From: Longimicrobiales bacterium
Lineage (GTDB): Bacteria; Gemmatimonadota; Gemmatimonadetes; Longimicrobiales; Gaopeijiaceae
Assembly (NCBI GenBank): GCA_028823235.1
Contig: JAPKBW010000005.1
Coordinates: forward strand, 1-64,000
Direction: 5' to 3'
Length of the DNA stretch: 64,000 nt
This document shows positions 53,467 to 62,920 of the stretch, piece by piece. Positions within the stretch are counted from its first letter, which is position 1, and every line of letters begins with the position of its first letter. Made by a program: the position numbers and the translations under genes. The notes beneath the pieces are model-generated. The model was not told the DNA's origin and ran no database searches. It saw nothing but the letters and a program-made list of their open reading frames with translations.

Positions 53467-54933
53467 ATGAAGGACGAACGTAGGATTGCACCGACTTCAG
53501 ATCGACCCCTGCACTTCTTTTTCCTAACATCCAAAGGCACCGTCCTGAGCGTCACTTCCAATTCCAACGACCGATCGCCCTTGGCCTTTCATGGAGACTG
53601 GATCGGTGCTCTCGTGCCCTTCGTGGTCTTTCTCAGCGGGGTGTCGTGGCTCGGCCTTTCCGGCGCGCCCGACGAGACCGGCTTTGGACCGGTTCTGCTG
53701 ACTGCGATCGGGGCGGGGCTTCTTCTCTCTCGGGACCGCGCGCGCTACGCGGAGGCCATCGTCGATGGTATGAGCAATCGCATCGTCATGCTGCTCATCC
53801 TTGCTTGGCTCCTCGCAGGTGTACTCGGTGCGCTGCTTCAGGCGAGCGGCCTCATCCAGTCGCTGGTGTGGGCGGCTGAGGTGTCAGGCGTCCAGGGCGG
53901 CGGATATGTCGTCGGGGTATTCCTGATATGCGCCGTGTTCTCGACGGCGACGGGAACGAGCCTCGGAACCATTCTCGTCTGTGCCCCCCTGCTCTATCCG
54001 GCCGCAGGAGCGCTGGGCGGCGACCCCGCTTATACCATCGGCGCAATCCTGGCGGGCGCCACCTTCGGAGACAATGTGTCACCGATCTCCGACACAACGA
54101 TCGCCTCGGCAACGACTCAGGATGCAGACCTCGGCGGGGTGGTGCGTTCTCGGATGCAATACGCGCTTCCGGCCGCAGCAGTGGCGATCGGGGTCTTTGC
54201 CCTGTTCGGAAGGGCGACGGCAGGCACGCCTCTGATCGTGGCGGCCGGAACTCCTGATTCCCTGGGACTGATCATGCTCACCGTCCCCGCGTTCGTGCTC
54301 ACACTACTCCTGCAGCGGCGCCATCTCATCGTCGGCCTCTTCTCAGGAATCGCTGCCGCGGTAGTGCTCGGCTTCGCCTTGGGCCGTTTTGGCGTTAGCG
54401 ACCTGCTCTCGATTGATGGCGACAATTTCATCGCGTCCGGCATCCTTCTCGACGGAATGCGCCGAGCCTTCGGAGTGTCGATCTTCACACTGCTTCTCAT
54501 GGGCCTCGTCGGCGGACTGGAAGCTTCAGGGTTGCTCGACCGACTGATCGAGTGGCTCCGCGGACGAGCCAAGGCGACCAGGGCCGCGGAATGGTGGATC
54601 TTCGGATCGATCTCGACCGCAACGATCCTCACAACACACTCGGCCGTCGCGATTCTCGCGGTAGGCCCCGTCGCCAAGAGCGTTGGGTCATCAGCCGGGG
54701 TCGGCGCCTATCGCCGGGCCAACATCCTGGACGTGGCTGTGTGCACATACCCCTTCCTGCTTCCGTTCTTCATTCCCACGATTCTCGCCGCGTCGATGAC
54801 CGCCGGAGTGGAGGGTATGCCGCGTGTCTCCCCATGGGACGCCGGCCTCCACAATATCCACTCGTGGGGCCTGCTCGTCGTCCTGGTCTTGTCGATTGCG
54901 TTCCGGCGATCAGGCACAGTGGACACGAGCTGA
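53467..54933 (+). CDS. NhaC-family Na+/H+ antiporter
   Basis: A 488-residue membrane protein with about 11 hydrophobic segments. ALLYPAAGALGGDPAYTIGAILAGATFGDNVSPISDTTIASATTQ is covered here by the shorter signatures GATFGDNVSPISDTTIAS and TGTSLGTILVCAPL, the antiporter motifs of the NhaC/ion-transporter superfamily. FGSISTATILTTHSAVAIL is the second repeat. It would exchange sodium (or an organic cation/acid) for protons. The ATG at 53467 gives a usual length with a cytoplasmic tail of about 45 residues. It is divergent from the TIGR04076 gene. Confidence 0.88.
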   Translation: MKDERRIAPTSDRPLHFFFLTSKGTVLSVTSNSNDRSPLAFHGDWIGALVPFVVFLSGVSWLGLSGAPDETGFGPVLLTAIGAGLLLSRDRARYAEAIVDGMSNRIVMLLILAWLLAGVLGALLQASGLIQSLVWAAEVSGVQGGGYVVGVFLICAVFSTATGTSLGTILVCAPLLYPAAGALGGDPAYTIGAILAGATFGDNVSPISDTTIASATTQDADLGGVVRSRMQYALPAAAVAIGVFALFGRATAGTPLIVAAGTPDSLGLIMLTVPAFVLTLLLQRRHLIVGLFSGIAAAVVLGFALGRFGVSDLLSIDGDNFIASGILLDGMRRAFGVSIFTLLLMGLVGGLEASGLLDRLIEWLRGRAKATRAAEWWIFGSISTATILTTHSAVAILAVGPVAKSVGSSAGVGAYRRANILDVAVCTYPFLLPFFIPTILAASMTAGVEGMPRVSPWDAGLHNIHSWGLLVVLVLSIAFRRSGTVDTS

Positions 54934-54989
54934 CTCGGACGACCGAATGGTTCTACGCACAGGGCTACAGGATCACCGAGAGTGGTGAC

Positions 54990-55406
54990 TCACCCCACCC
55001 GGATCGTGCCGTCTTCCTCGACGCTCGCGGACGCCCCATCGGCCAGTTGTCCGAGGACCTCGGCCGACACTTCCACGATGGGCACGGGGGCATAGCCTAG
55101 CTCGATCCCGACCACGACGCCGAGAGCCAGGATAGCGTCGGCCTTCCCCATGAGAATGGCCGATGGAGCACGTCGCTCCCGAAGCAGCTCGAGCATGATC
55201 GCACTCGACGAACTCGACCCCACCGCGGATGGAATCACGAGTACCGTGTCAGTTATCGACGCTTCAAACTGAGGGTGACGGGGATCCACGATCCGACCGG
55301 CCACCGGATCTACCCCACCCCAGAAACTGATCGGATGGGTGAGGTACAGGAGCGGCCCGCTCGCAGAACCTGGAATCAGAGGTCGACCGGTGACTACCAC
55401 GCCCAT
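54990..55406 (-). CDS. Aconitase X swivel-domain subunit (DUF126)
   Basis: A 138-residue protein with the DUF126/AcnX small-subunit layout: GRPLIPGSASGPLLYL, GGVDPVAGRIVDPRHPQ, VLVIPSAVGSSSSSAIMLEL and APSAILMGKADAILALG. It forms the swivel half of the aconitase X fold, with the catalytic serine of the PS-x-VGSSS loop. AcnX enzymes dehydrate cis-3-hydroxy-L-proline in bacteria or phosphomevalonate in archaea. Here it overlaps the large subunit stop by 13 bases, so the two are made together in a heterodimer. Which substrate is used cannot be told from sequence alone. Confidence 0.88.
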   Translation of the reverse strand: MGVVVTGRPLIPGSASGPLLYLTHPISFWGGVDPVAGRIVDPRHPQFEASITDTVLVIPSAVGSSSSSAIMLELLRERRAPSAILMGKADAILALGVVVGIELGYAPVPIVEVSAEVLGQLADGASASVEEDGTIRVG

Positions 55407-56713
55407 ACCTCCTGATTCCGGACTATGTCACCTGATACAGCCGAATCGACGCAATCCTCCAGGCTGCCGTACACCACCTCATACCCAGTATTCGATGGGC
55501 CGTAGTGCGCAAACTTCCCGGAGTTCGTCATGAGAACGCCGTCTTTCGCCGGCAGGATCGGCGTTACCACGACACACGTGTCTGCCACGATCTCGACACC
55601 AGCTTCTACAAGGCGACTCGTCCATCCGAGGTCGTCGACTTCAGCCAGCGTATCTCGCGCCGTACACACATAGAACGGCACGGAGAGTGTCTTGCCTTCG
55701 AGCAGGCGATGGAGGTCGGAAAACTCGTCGACGGAAAAGTGGGGACTCCCCACAGCAACGGCATCAATCCTCTCCGCACGCTCCGCGGTACTGAGCCGCT
55801 GAAGCGCGTCCCTCATCGCATCCGCACGGAGCTTGATGGTCCTCGGCAGCTCCACGACCGGCTGGCTCATCCATCCCGGGGGGCCACCCGCCGGCGCACC
55901 TTCGCCCACATCGCTCACAAACCCCAGCGCCGCGCCCAGTGTGGGGGCCTCCGGCGTGACTCCAATGACGTGAAATAGCGCGACCGCGCCGGTAGACGCC
56001 GCGGCGGCGCCGAGAGCCTTGAGCTGATCGCGGGTCGTCGTGACGGGGAGTCCCTCGATCGCCGCGATCTCCTGCCCCACCTCCAGCCCCAACCATGTGC
56101 CGAGTACTGGATAGAACACATCTCGGTGCTTCAGCGCCTCAGGCACTTCGGATGTATCGATCACCACAGTGGCGATCCGGTTCTTCGGAAGGTGTAGCCC
56201 GTATAGAGGGGCTCGGCCGGTTATCGCACAGCACGCGTCGAGGAAGTCGCCATAGCGTTCAGTACGCGCACCCAGGACCGAATTCACGAAAGCGATTGCG
56301 TTCGATTCACCCCACGCCACCTGCTCACCGAGCCCCGGTTCGTGTCCCACCTGATAGGGAGCACATGTGAAGGTCGGGGCCGCCCCCATGGCCACATAGG
56401 CTTCCATCTGACGTCGGGCCATATCGGTCTTGTGAGCATCCGCCTTCACAAGACCTGGGTGGAGAAGATCGAGCGCGCCCACATTCAGGGTGGTCGGTAC
56501 GGCCATCTGCCCGCCTCCATTCATCAACGACTCGGCAAACTCCACACCCCCATCTCCGTGGTGGAGGCAGCCGTCGATGTGTGCGGACGAGATCTCCACC
56601 AACGACTCGGCGCCAAGGAGTTCGCCCGAAGCAACGACGATGCGCATGGCCATCGCAGCGGCTTCGCTTTTTGTGCCCGCGAGGAGGTCTTTGTCGCTGA
56701 GGGAGAGATTCAT
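55394..56713 (-). CDS. Aconitase X catalytic subunit (DUF521)
   Basis: A 439-residue protein with the DUF521/AcnX large-subunit pattern. Early residues SSAHIDGCLHHGDGGVEFAE give the substrate pocket. Cluster or metal ligands come from CAPYQVGHEPGLGEQVAWGESNA, ACCAITGRAPLYG and DTCVVVTPILPA. The late motif SGKFAHYGPSNTGYEVVYGSLEDCVDSA matches the family. Together with the small subunit it would be a hydro-lyase using an Fe-S cluster or metal. No mevalonate genes or proline racemase lie beside it, so hydroxyproline or another substrate is open. Confidence 0.88.
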   Translation of the reverse strand: MNLSLSDKDLLAGTKSEAAAMAMRIVVASGELLGAESLVEISSAHIDGCLHHGDGGVEFAESLMNGGGQMAVPTTLNVGALDLLHPGLVKADAHKTDMARRQMEAYVAMGAAPTFTCAPYQVGHEPGLGEQVAWGESNAIAFVNSVLGARTERYGDFLDACCAITGRAPLYGLHLPKNRIATVVIDTSEVPEALKHRDVFYPVLGTWLGLEVGQEIAAIEGLPVTTTRDQLKALGAAAASTGAVALFHVIGVTPEAPTLGAALGFVSDVGEGAPAGGPPGWMSQPVVELPRTIKLRADAMRDALQRLSTAERAERIDAVAVGSPHFSVDEFSDLHRLLEGKTLSVPFYVCTARDTLAEVDDLGWTSRLVEAGVEIVADTCVVVTPILPAKDGVLMTNSGKFAHYGPSNTGYEVVYGSLEDCVDSAVSGDIVRNQEVWAW

Positions 56714-56857
56714 GCGGAGAGGCTACCGAACCAGAGACTAGATGGCGAGAGGCGTCGAGGTGCGCTGACGCCCGATAGCTCGCACTCCCGGGCTCGCTTC
56801 AGAGAGGGTAGGATGGACACTCACTCTGTCCGCTGGATTCCTGACTCTCACGAGACC

Positions 56858-57313
56858 ATGCCGAAGCTATTCACCATCGACGAACGAGTACGTTGGTCCT
56901 CGGTCGACAAGGCCGGAATCATCTTCTATGGCGCGTATGTCCGCTTCTTCGAACTCGCAGAGATGGAGATGTTCAGGGCCGCGGGCGTGCCGTACAGCGA
57001 AGTGTTCGACCGCTGGAACATGTGGCTGCCTCGCGTCCACCTGGAGTCGGACTTCCACTACCCGACACGGCTCGACGATAAACTGCGGGTCGCCGCCTAC
57101 TTCACGCGATTCGGCACCAGCTCGCTTCAGATCAACTTCGACATTTTGCACCTCGGTGCAGGAGAGCTCGCCGTCACTGGACACGAGGTCCTCGTTTGCA
57201 CGACGCAGGACACGCTCGAGTCCCGCCCCCTCCCCACCGAGCTCATCGACATCCTCCGGCCCTACCAGCTCACGCCGGAGGAGGCACGCGCACAGCTTGG
57301 GGTTGGCGACTAA
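56858..57313 (+). CDS. Acyl-CoA thioesterase (4HBT, YbgC-like)
   Basis: A 151-residue hot-dog-fold protein. VRWSSVDKAGIIFYGAYVRFFELAEMEMFRAAG has the core Asp-x-x-G-x-x-Y-x-x-Y-x-x-F-E pattern with the catalytic Asp, followed by LPRVHLESDFHYPTRLDDKLRV. It should cleave acyl-CoA, with substrate range unknown. The ATG at 56858 is favoured by MPKLFTIDERVRWSS as a normal start; longer frames to 56342 lack coding character and overlap the AcnX gene. Its stop overlaps that of the DUF819 gene opposite. Confidence 0.85.
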   Translation: MPKLFTIDERVRWSSVDKAGIIFYGAYVRFFELAEMEMFRAAGVPYSEVFDRWNMWLPRVHLESDFHYPTRLDDKLRVAAYFTRFGTSSLQINFDILHLGAGELAVTGHEVLVCTTQDTLESRPLPTELIDILRPYQLTPEEARAQLGVGD

Positions 57314-58521
57314 CCCGTGAGACCACGCACGACCTGTGCAACGGCGAGACCCAGATAGTTTCCACCCGCATAGCCGAGTAGCCCGACCGCCACACCCGGA
57401 AGCAACCGGTCCGTGTATCCTCGCGCCGTGGCCAAGGCCATTGCCGATGCCGGCCCGCCGACGCACGCCTGTGATGCGACGGCGAGGGTCGGTAGATCGA
57501 GTCCGACGAGTCGGCCGACTCCAAAAATGACGACGCCGTGCAAGCCAACCGTGATCGCCGCAAAGTATACGATGGGCGGTCCGATCACGACGATGTTTGC
57601 GAGCACGGACATCGCCCCGTTGCCCGCGAGGAAGATCAGGACGATGTAGTTGCCGATCACACCCGCCCCGTGGAGGGCCCGCACTTTCGGAATCTGAGCG
57701 AGGCCCAGGGCGATCGTCGTGAGGAAGAGAACGGACGGCATGGGAGCAAGTGTGCTTCCCAACCACGCCGACGCCCAAAGGGTACCCAGTACCACCATCA
57801 CCATGAAGGCGAGATCCTGAAGCTTGATCGCACCCACGCTCGAGTACAGCATCTCGTGAAGGCCAGGGCCCTCTTCCTCGTCTGCTGTACTAGCCGTGCC
57901 TTCTTCCCCGCCACTCGCTCCTACCGGGTCGATCGAGTCCGTCGCCGCTCCGCTCCCATCCACGGCGCCCTTCCTTCCCAATCCATCCGCCACGAACAGC
58001 ACCGGCACGGCCAGGCATGTCGCCATCCAGATCGCGGTCATCGTGACGTCTGCCGCGATCCCGGCCGCGAACAGGTCGCCACTCGTGTCCAGAGCCGACC
58101 CGACCGCAGCGAAATTTACTCCTCCCCCCGTGTACGTCGCCGTATACTGTCCAGCGAGCTTCCACGCCTCGGGGCCGATGGCGTCGGCGAGAATCACCGC
58201 AGCGATCGAACTTCCAATCGCAGAGCCGATTCCCCCGAGTGTGAAGGCCGCAAGCATTCTAGGACCTGCCTTCACGACCGAGCGCACATCGACAGTCAGA
58301 AGGATGAGGATGATGCCCGCATTCACGGCCGGCCCGCCGAGAAACTCGTAGGCCGGGGACTCACCGGGGATGATACCCGTGTTGGACAGCAACATCCCGA
58401 ACAGGATGCCGAGAAGGGCGGAACCGAGGGCTCCGAAAATCTTGGTCTTCGCCTCGAGAAAAAGTGCGGCAGCTACGCACGTCGCAAGAAGGAAGAAGAC
58501 AGCAGTCGGGTTGGTGATCAT
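57310..58521 (-). CDS. DUF819 family membrane protein
   Basis: A 403-residue polytopic protein with about 12 hydrophobic segments. GSALLGILFGMLLSNTGIIPGESPAYEFLGGPAVNAGIILILLTVDVRSV contains the family start, and GQYTATYTGGGVNFAAVGSAL and SQACVGGPASAMALATARGY are the two re-entrant glycine-rich stretches of the YjcL/DUF819 family, related to gluconate- and keto-acid-type transporters. A cytoplasmic acidic loop (about residues 195-225, GGEEGTASTADEEEGPG) is long. Transported substrate unknown. It is divergent from the threonine dehydratase-like gene by 60 bases. Confidence 0.85.
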   Translation of the reverse strand: MITNPTAVFFLLATCVAAALFLEAKTKIFGALGSALLGILFGMLLSNTGIIPGESPAYEFLGGPAVNAGIILILLTVDVRSVVKAGPRMLAAFTLGGIGSAIGSSIAAVILADAIGPEAWKLAGQYTATYTGGGVNFAAVGSALDTSGDLFAAGIAADVTMTAIWMATCLAVPVLFVADGLGRKGAVDGSGAATDSIDPVGASGGEEGTASTADEEEGPGLHEMLYSSVGAIKLQDLAFMVMVVLGTLWASAWLGSTLAPMPSVLFLTTIALGLAQIPKVRALHGAGVIGNYIVLIFLAGNGAMSVLANIVVIGPPIVYFAAITVGLHGVVIFGVGRLVGLDLPTLAVASQACVGGPASAMALATARGYTDRLLPGVAVGLLGYAGGNYLGLAVAQVVRGLTG

Positions 58522-58581
58522 CGCGCGAAGGTATCACGGGCAGACGCTGGACGCCTGACGACACTCGCACCATCGTCCGAC

Positions 58582-59601
58582 ATGGAACCCATTCAGTCGA
58601 TCCCCCTCTCTGCGATAGAGGCCGCACGCTCGCGCATATCAGGCGCAGCGATCCGCACGCCCCTCCTCCGACTTGATCGACCGGAGTCCACTTCAGAAGC
58701 TCGGGACAGATTTTCCGGACGAAGCGCTTCAGACGCGGTCCGCGGAGGCATCTGGCTCAAGCTCGAGTGCCTCCAGCCGATCGGCTCTTTCAAGATTCGA
58801 GGGGCGGCCAACGCGATGGCATTGGCTGACCCAGCGGCGTTGAGCAATGGCGTGTACACCGCGAGTGCGGGCAACATGGCCCAGGGAGTCGCATTTGCCG
58901 CCCGGCGCCAGGGCATTTCCTGCCGGGTCATCGTCCCAGATTCCGCGCCGAAAGGGAAGCTGGCAGCCCTGGCCCGACTTGGTGGCGTCGCAGTCCCGGT
59001 ACCCTTCGACGAGTGGTGGGCAGCGATTCTCGATCACGGGCACCCGGACGAATCGGGATTCTTTATCCATCCCGTCAGCGATCCAGCCGTCATCGCGGGC
59101 AATGGCACCGCAGGCCTCGAGATCATCGAAGACCTGCCTGACGTCGACACAGTAATCATCCCATATGGTGGCGGAGGCCTGTCCGCCGGGATCACCTCCG
59201 CAATCAAGAACGTCAAACCTGATACGCGGGTCTATGCCTCCGAGGTGGAGACGGCGGCACCGTTTCAGGCATCGCTCGAGGCAGGGCGAGCAGTATCTGT
59301 CGAGCGGGTCCCGACGTTCGTCGACGGCATCGGTGGTAGCAGCGTGCTCGAGGAAATGTGGCCCCTCACATCATCCCTGCTCGACGGCTCGCACGTTGTT
59401 TCGATCCCGGAGATTTGTGATTCGATTCGAATGCTGGCCTCTCAGGCTCAGGTCATCGCCGAAGGAGCTGGCGCGAGCTCAGTTGCAGCCGCGCGTCGAG
59501 AGTTCATGTCCGACGAAAAAATCGTCGCGGTGGTGTCGGGCGGGAACATCGACACGGACGTTCTCAGTCGCATTCTCACGGGCGACAATCCGCTCCTGTA
59601 G
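58582..59601 (+). CDS. Threonine dehydratase/serine racemase-like PLP enzyme
   Basis: A 339-residue fold-type II PLP enzyme. ECLQPIGSFKIRGAANAM carries the Schiff-base lysine K71. ASAGNMAQGVAFAAR gives the substrate loop (S-x-G-N), PYGGGGLSAGI holds the cofactor phosphate and VVSGGNID lines the pyridine end. It would deaminate threonine or serine to a 2-oxo acid, or racemise serine. It has no ACT regulatory domain, so it resembles the catabolic or racemase type. The ATG at 58582 gives the usual start. It is separated from the AddB gene by about 40 bases, tail to tail. Confidence 0.85.
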   Translation: MEPIQSIPLSAIEAARSRISGAAIRTPLLRLDRPESTSEARDRFSGRSASDAVRGGIWLKLECLQPIGSFKIRGAANAMALADPAALSNGVYTASAGNMAQGVAFAARRQGISCRVIVPDSAPKGKLAALARLGGVAVPVPFDEWWAAILDHGHPDESGFFIHPVSDPAVIAGNGTAGLEIIEDLPDVDTVIIPYGGGGLSAGITSAIKNVKPDTRVYASEVETAAPFQASLEAGRAVSVERVPTFVDGIGGSSVLEEMWPLTSSLLDGSHVVSIPEICDSIRMLASQAQVIAEGAGASSVAAARREFMSDEKIVAVVSGGNIDTDVLSRILTGDNPLL

Positions 59602-59604
59602 GGT

Positions 59605-59640
59605 GGTGACGTCACCTCGGTCAGCGCCGGTACCGGTGAC
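59605..59640. terminator. Inverted repeats between convergent genes, possible terminator
   Basis: GGTGACGTCACC (59605-59616) is a perfect 12-base palindrome. GTCACC (59611-59616) can instead pair with GGTGAC (59635-59640) around a CGG/CCG inner stem. The segment fills the 40-base gap between the convergent dehydratase and AddB-like genes. No T-run is present, so a terminator role is tentative. Confidence 0.3.
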
Positions 59641-59641
59641 T

Positions 59642-62600
59642 TCACTTCTCGAAAGTGCGGGTTCGCTTCAGGTGCTCGAAATGGGGAGAAGATCCGAGCT
59701 TGGTATGCTCCGCTGACCACTCCGCCAGCGGCGAGGAGTGAGCATTGAAGTCGCCCCGGCCGACCCGACAGATTTCGGAGAAGTCGCAAAACTTGCAGTC
59801 GTCCTTCGAGTCCGTCGGCACGAAGTGTCCATGGGCGACACCATCGAGCATGATGTCGAGCAGGCCGTTAACGGCGCCGAGGCTCCCCCGATCGTAGCTG
59901 AACTTTTGGTTCTCCCCCCGACGAGTCGGAAAGTGATACTGGCCATCGACCACGTCTGTCTTGAGTCGGACCTCCGCGGCGTGTGCGTAGATCGCGTGCT
60001 GCAGCCTGCGCCCACCGCGGAATACCTCCTGGTCATACCCGTAGGCAGTCCCGGTCTTATAATCGATAACGTGCAACCCAGAGAGATCTTGGTCGACGCG
60101 GTCGATCGCACCGCGAAGCCGAAGCGTTCCCCCATCGAGCTCAAGCAGTATCGGCTCGTCATCGCCGACGCCGAATTTCATTTCAAGGGCAACAGACTCG
60201 GGATTCTGCTCCCGTATCATGCGGACGAATGACCGCACGTCCTCCCGCAGGGCCGCGATTTCGCGAACGAGCGTTCCCTCGCCAGGAATAGGCACCTCGC
60301 GGCGCAACACCTTGATGCCGCGTGAGAGTGCCTCGAGTGCCAGATCTTCAAAACCACGGTCCTCGGGCTTTATTCCGCGAGTCTTTGCCTCTCTGAGCAC
60401 GAGGTCGTACACCTCGTGCAGAAGACTGCCCCGCAGCCGAGCGTCCAGCCACGCGTCGGGGTCGAGTTCGGGATCGTCCGGCGCATAGATCCGCAAAACG
60501 CTGCTGTGCAGATACCTCAATGGGCACGCCCCAAGTGCCTCGAGCCGGCTGGCTGAGAGAATCGTCTCCTCGTTGCGACGCGGGTCGAGTTCCTCGGGAC
60601 GAGCTTGAACCACACCGTGCACCGGCCCTGGAGCGCCCGCGTGACGCTCTTCCCTGGCCGCCAGACCGACATGTAAAGGTCCAAACGAACCACGTACGGC
60701 GGCGACGCCCCGACGCATGACTGAGCCGGAACCGAGGGCAGTCATCCAGAAGTCATCTCCGTCGAGCGCCGGCCGACCGGGGCCCGGGATCGCACTCACG
60801 ACCGGCCCCATTCCTGAATGCAGATCTGCGAAGGTCAGGCTAGGATCTCCGACGGAGGCGCGCAGCGCCTGCAACAGAACGGATGAAGGTCCAACGACTC
60901 GTGCTTCCGTAGCCTGCCAGGCCCCGTAGCTCATCGTCACTCGTCCCCGGAGACGCGCGAAAAGTGCCGCGAACCCGAAGACTCGCTCCCTGAGTAGCTC
61001 TGGCGCGGTCGCCAAATTGTTTCCCAGCACCCGACGATCGCCATCGAGAAGCACCGAATCCTGCACCCCACTCCCCGGGATCCGCTCCGCATCAAGGCCC
61101 ACCAGAAAAAACGCCTCGCGCCCTGAGAACCCTCCGTGATCCAGATCTGCGAGGTGGAGAGCGCCCCCCATGGAAGACCACGGCGCCCCTACTCCATCTG
61201 CCTCGTCGCCGAAGATCTCAGGTCGGACACGCATATCGAGGTGCTGTCTCAGTATCGATACAGCAGATCGGAACTGGGTGCGCCGATGCAGTGTGCCCTT
61301 CACCCTCTCGAGTATCCGGGAGACCTCTTCGCGCGCACTACGATCTGGTCCGCGCCCCTTGGGTACGCGGCGCAGGAACGCCTCAAGCCCCCGAGCAAGC
61401 TCAGCTGGCGAAACGGGATCAGCGCCCTCGCCCATTCGGTCGGGAACCGCCGGAGTCTGCTTCAGCACTGGAAACAGAATCGACTTCAATGCCTCAAGCT
61501 CGGTGATCGACCGCTCGCGCCTCCGAGCGAACGAGGCATCAGGCTCCGGCTTTCGCTGCTCCAGTTGTTCGGCACCAGCCAGCGCCTCACGAATCTGACT
61601 CCTGTATCGTCGACGACCCCAGCCGACGCGAAGGCCTCGGAATCTACGCGCCAATGCGGCCGGGGCGTGGTAGCCCTTCGACTTCGGCGCGCGCAGGTCG
61701 CCTGCTTCGAGCAACCGGCGAATAACGTGCGCTTGGAATCCCTCCTCGATCCAGTCGAGGTAGGCCTGCACGACTCGGCCAGTCCTCGTCCGGCCGACCG
61801 GAAGTCCTACAGCATATGTAATCGGAATCTCGAGGCGTTGGCCCAGCACATGCAGCGCTGACCCATACGCAGCCGGATCGGTCGTGATGATCTCCACCTG
61901 ATCCCAGGACAGGCCGGCTTCGATCACACGACGTAGCACTTCCCTCAACTCTGCATCGATCGAGGCGGCGCTGAAGAACTCCACTTCGGGTAAGGGGACC
62001 CCCTCTACCTGCTCGTCGGATGCGTAGAGGAATGACCCCGGTACCGGCGGCCCGCCCCGCCCCCAGAGGATCTTGCTCGGCACCTCGAGCCCTTGGACAG
62101 GATCAGTCTTCAAAAGCTTCGCGCCCCGTGCGCCGAGTTCCGCAACCAGTCGTCCTTGGAGACCGCGTGTCCCGATGCCTGGCATCATGACAACGACATC
62201 AGTGTCCAGCGATGCCGGTAACTGGCCGCCGGCCTCGTCCAGAGCCTTCAGTGCAAGTCGCGTGACAGTCGCGACGTCGGCCCGCCTACGCTCCGTGAGG
62301 AGTCGTTCGTATCGCTGAAGTACCCGGAGCAGAAAGAGCTTCTTCTCCCACTGCCCGAAGCGGGCCGCATCGAGATCTCGAGGACCGATTCCCGCAGCCC
62401 TTAACTCGCCGACGGCCCTGTGCACGTGCTTACGGAAGCCAACGCCTTCCGCGAGGTCACCGAGTGTGCCCCCTTCCGCTCTCAGGGCAAAGTCGAGGGC
62501 CTCGTCGACGATCGCTTGCTGCTCGAAATTATCGAGAAGCGAGAGACCTGCCTGCTCCATACCCGCGAGCGCCACACGTTGCGCAAGTCGTTGTGGTGTA

Positions 62601-62773
62601 GTGACTTCAAAGCCTATCCACCCATCTCCCACAAGAGCGAGACGCCGTAGAAGCTCGCGCCCTGCCGAGAAATTCGGGGCAAGCACAAGCTTGCGGGCAA
62701 CTCGCTTCTGACGTGCGATGCGAGCGAGCGAGTCGACGAGTCGGGGGACAGCTCCCGTGGTGGTGTCGGTCAT
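59642..62773 (-). CDS. addB: AddB-like Fe-S nuclease/helicase-like protein
   Basis: A 1043-residue partner-type protein for AddA. The N-terminal helicase-like part begins KLVLAPNFSAGRELLRRL, where a Walker A P-loop would stand but is degenerate, as in non-motor AddB/RexB subunits. The C-terminal nuclease is RecB-like: LRLRGAIDRVDQDLSG (Asp) and LHVIDYKTGTAYG (D-x-K). Four cysteines, one in LGACPLRYLHSSVL and three in DDCKFCDFSEICR, match the 4Fe-4S staple of AddB nucleases. It should trim double-strand breaks with AddA for RecA loading. Two smaller domains around 600-740 are unassigned. Confidence 0.85.
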   Translation of the reverse strand: MTDTTTGAVPRLVDSLARIARQKRVARKLVLAPNFSAGRELLRRLALVGDGWIGFEVTTPQRLAQRVALAGMEQAGLSLLDNFEQQAIVDEALDFALRAEGGTLGDLAEGVGFRKHVHRAVGELRAAGIGPRDLDAARFGQWEKKLFLLRVLQRYERLLTERRRADVATVTRLALKALDEAGGQLPASLDTDVVVMMPGIGTRGLQGRLVAELGARGAKLLKTDPVQGLEVPSKILWGRGGPPVPGSFLYASDEQVEGVPLPEVEFFSAASIDAELREVLRRVIEAGLSWDQVEIITTDPAAYGSALHVLGQRLEIPITYAVGLPVGRTRTGRVVQAYLDWIEEGFQAHVIRRLLEAGDLRAPKSKGYHAPAALARRFRGLRVGWGRRRYRSQIREALAGAEQLEQRKPEPDASFARRRERSITELEALKSILFPVLKQTPAVPDRMGEGADPVSPAELARGLEAFLRRVPKGRGPDRSAREEVSRILERVKGTLHRRTQFRSAVSILRQHLDMRVRPEIFGDEADGVGAPWSSMGGALHLADLDHGGFSGREAFFLVGLDAERIPGSGVQDSVLLDGDRRVLGNNLATAPELLRERVFGFAALFARLRGRVTMSYGAWQATEARVVGPSSVLLQALRASVGDPSLTFADLHSGMGPVVSAIPGPGRPALDGDDFWMTALGSGSVMRRGVAAVRGSFGPLHVGLAAREERHAGAPGPVHGVVQARPEELDPRRNEETILSASRLEALGACPLRYLHSSVLRIYAPDDPELDPDAWLDARLRGSLLHEVYDLVLREAKTRGIKPEDRGFEDLALEALSRGIKVLRREVPIPGEGTLVREIAALREDVRSFVRMIREQNPESVALEMKFGVGDDEPILLELDGGTLRLRGAIDRVDQDLSGLHVIDYKTGTAYGYDQEVFRGGRRLQHAIYAHAAEVRLKTDVVDGQYHFPTRRGENQKFSYDRGSLGAVNGLLDIMLDGVAHGHFVPTDSKDDCKFCDFSEICRVGRGDFNAHSSPLAEWSAEHTKLGSSPHFEHLKRTRTFEK

Positions 62774-62920
62774 GCCCTCGGAGTGTGGGTGTGGCTACCG
62801 CGCCGTCGCGTGGAGGATGGTGGCAAGATAGGCGACGCCGGGCCGTCCGGGGAGTGCGTTCGGCTCGGCCGTCACGTACCCTTCCCGGCAGAAATCTGTA
62901 GCCAACCGGAGGTTAAGCCG

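Noticed and set aside
56342-56857. An N-terminal extension of the thioesterase up to 56342
   Set aside because: The extension overlaps the AcnX gene on the opposite strand and lacks coding character; the 4HBT domain starts at 56858.
57538-58581. A long N-terminal extension of the threonine dehydratase-like protein
   Set aside because: It is histidine/arginine-rich shadow sequence of the DUF819 gene on the other strand; the enzyme starts at 58582.
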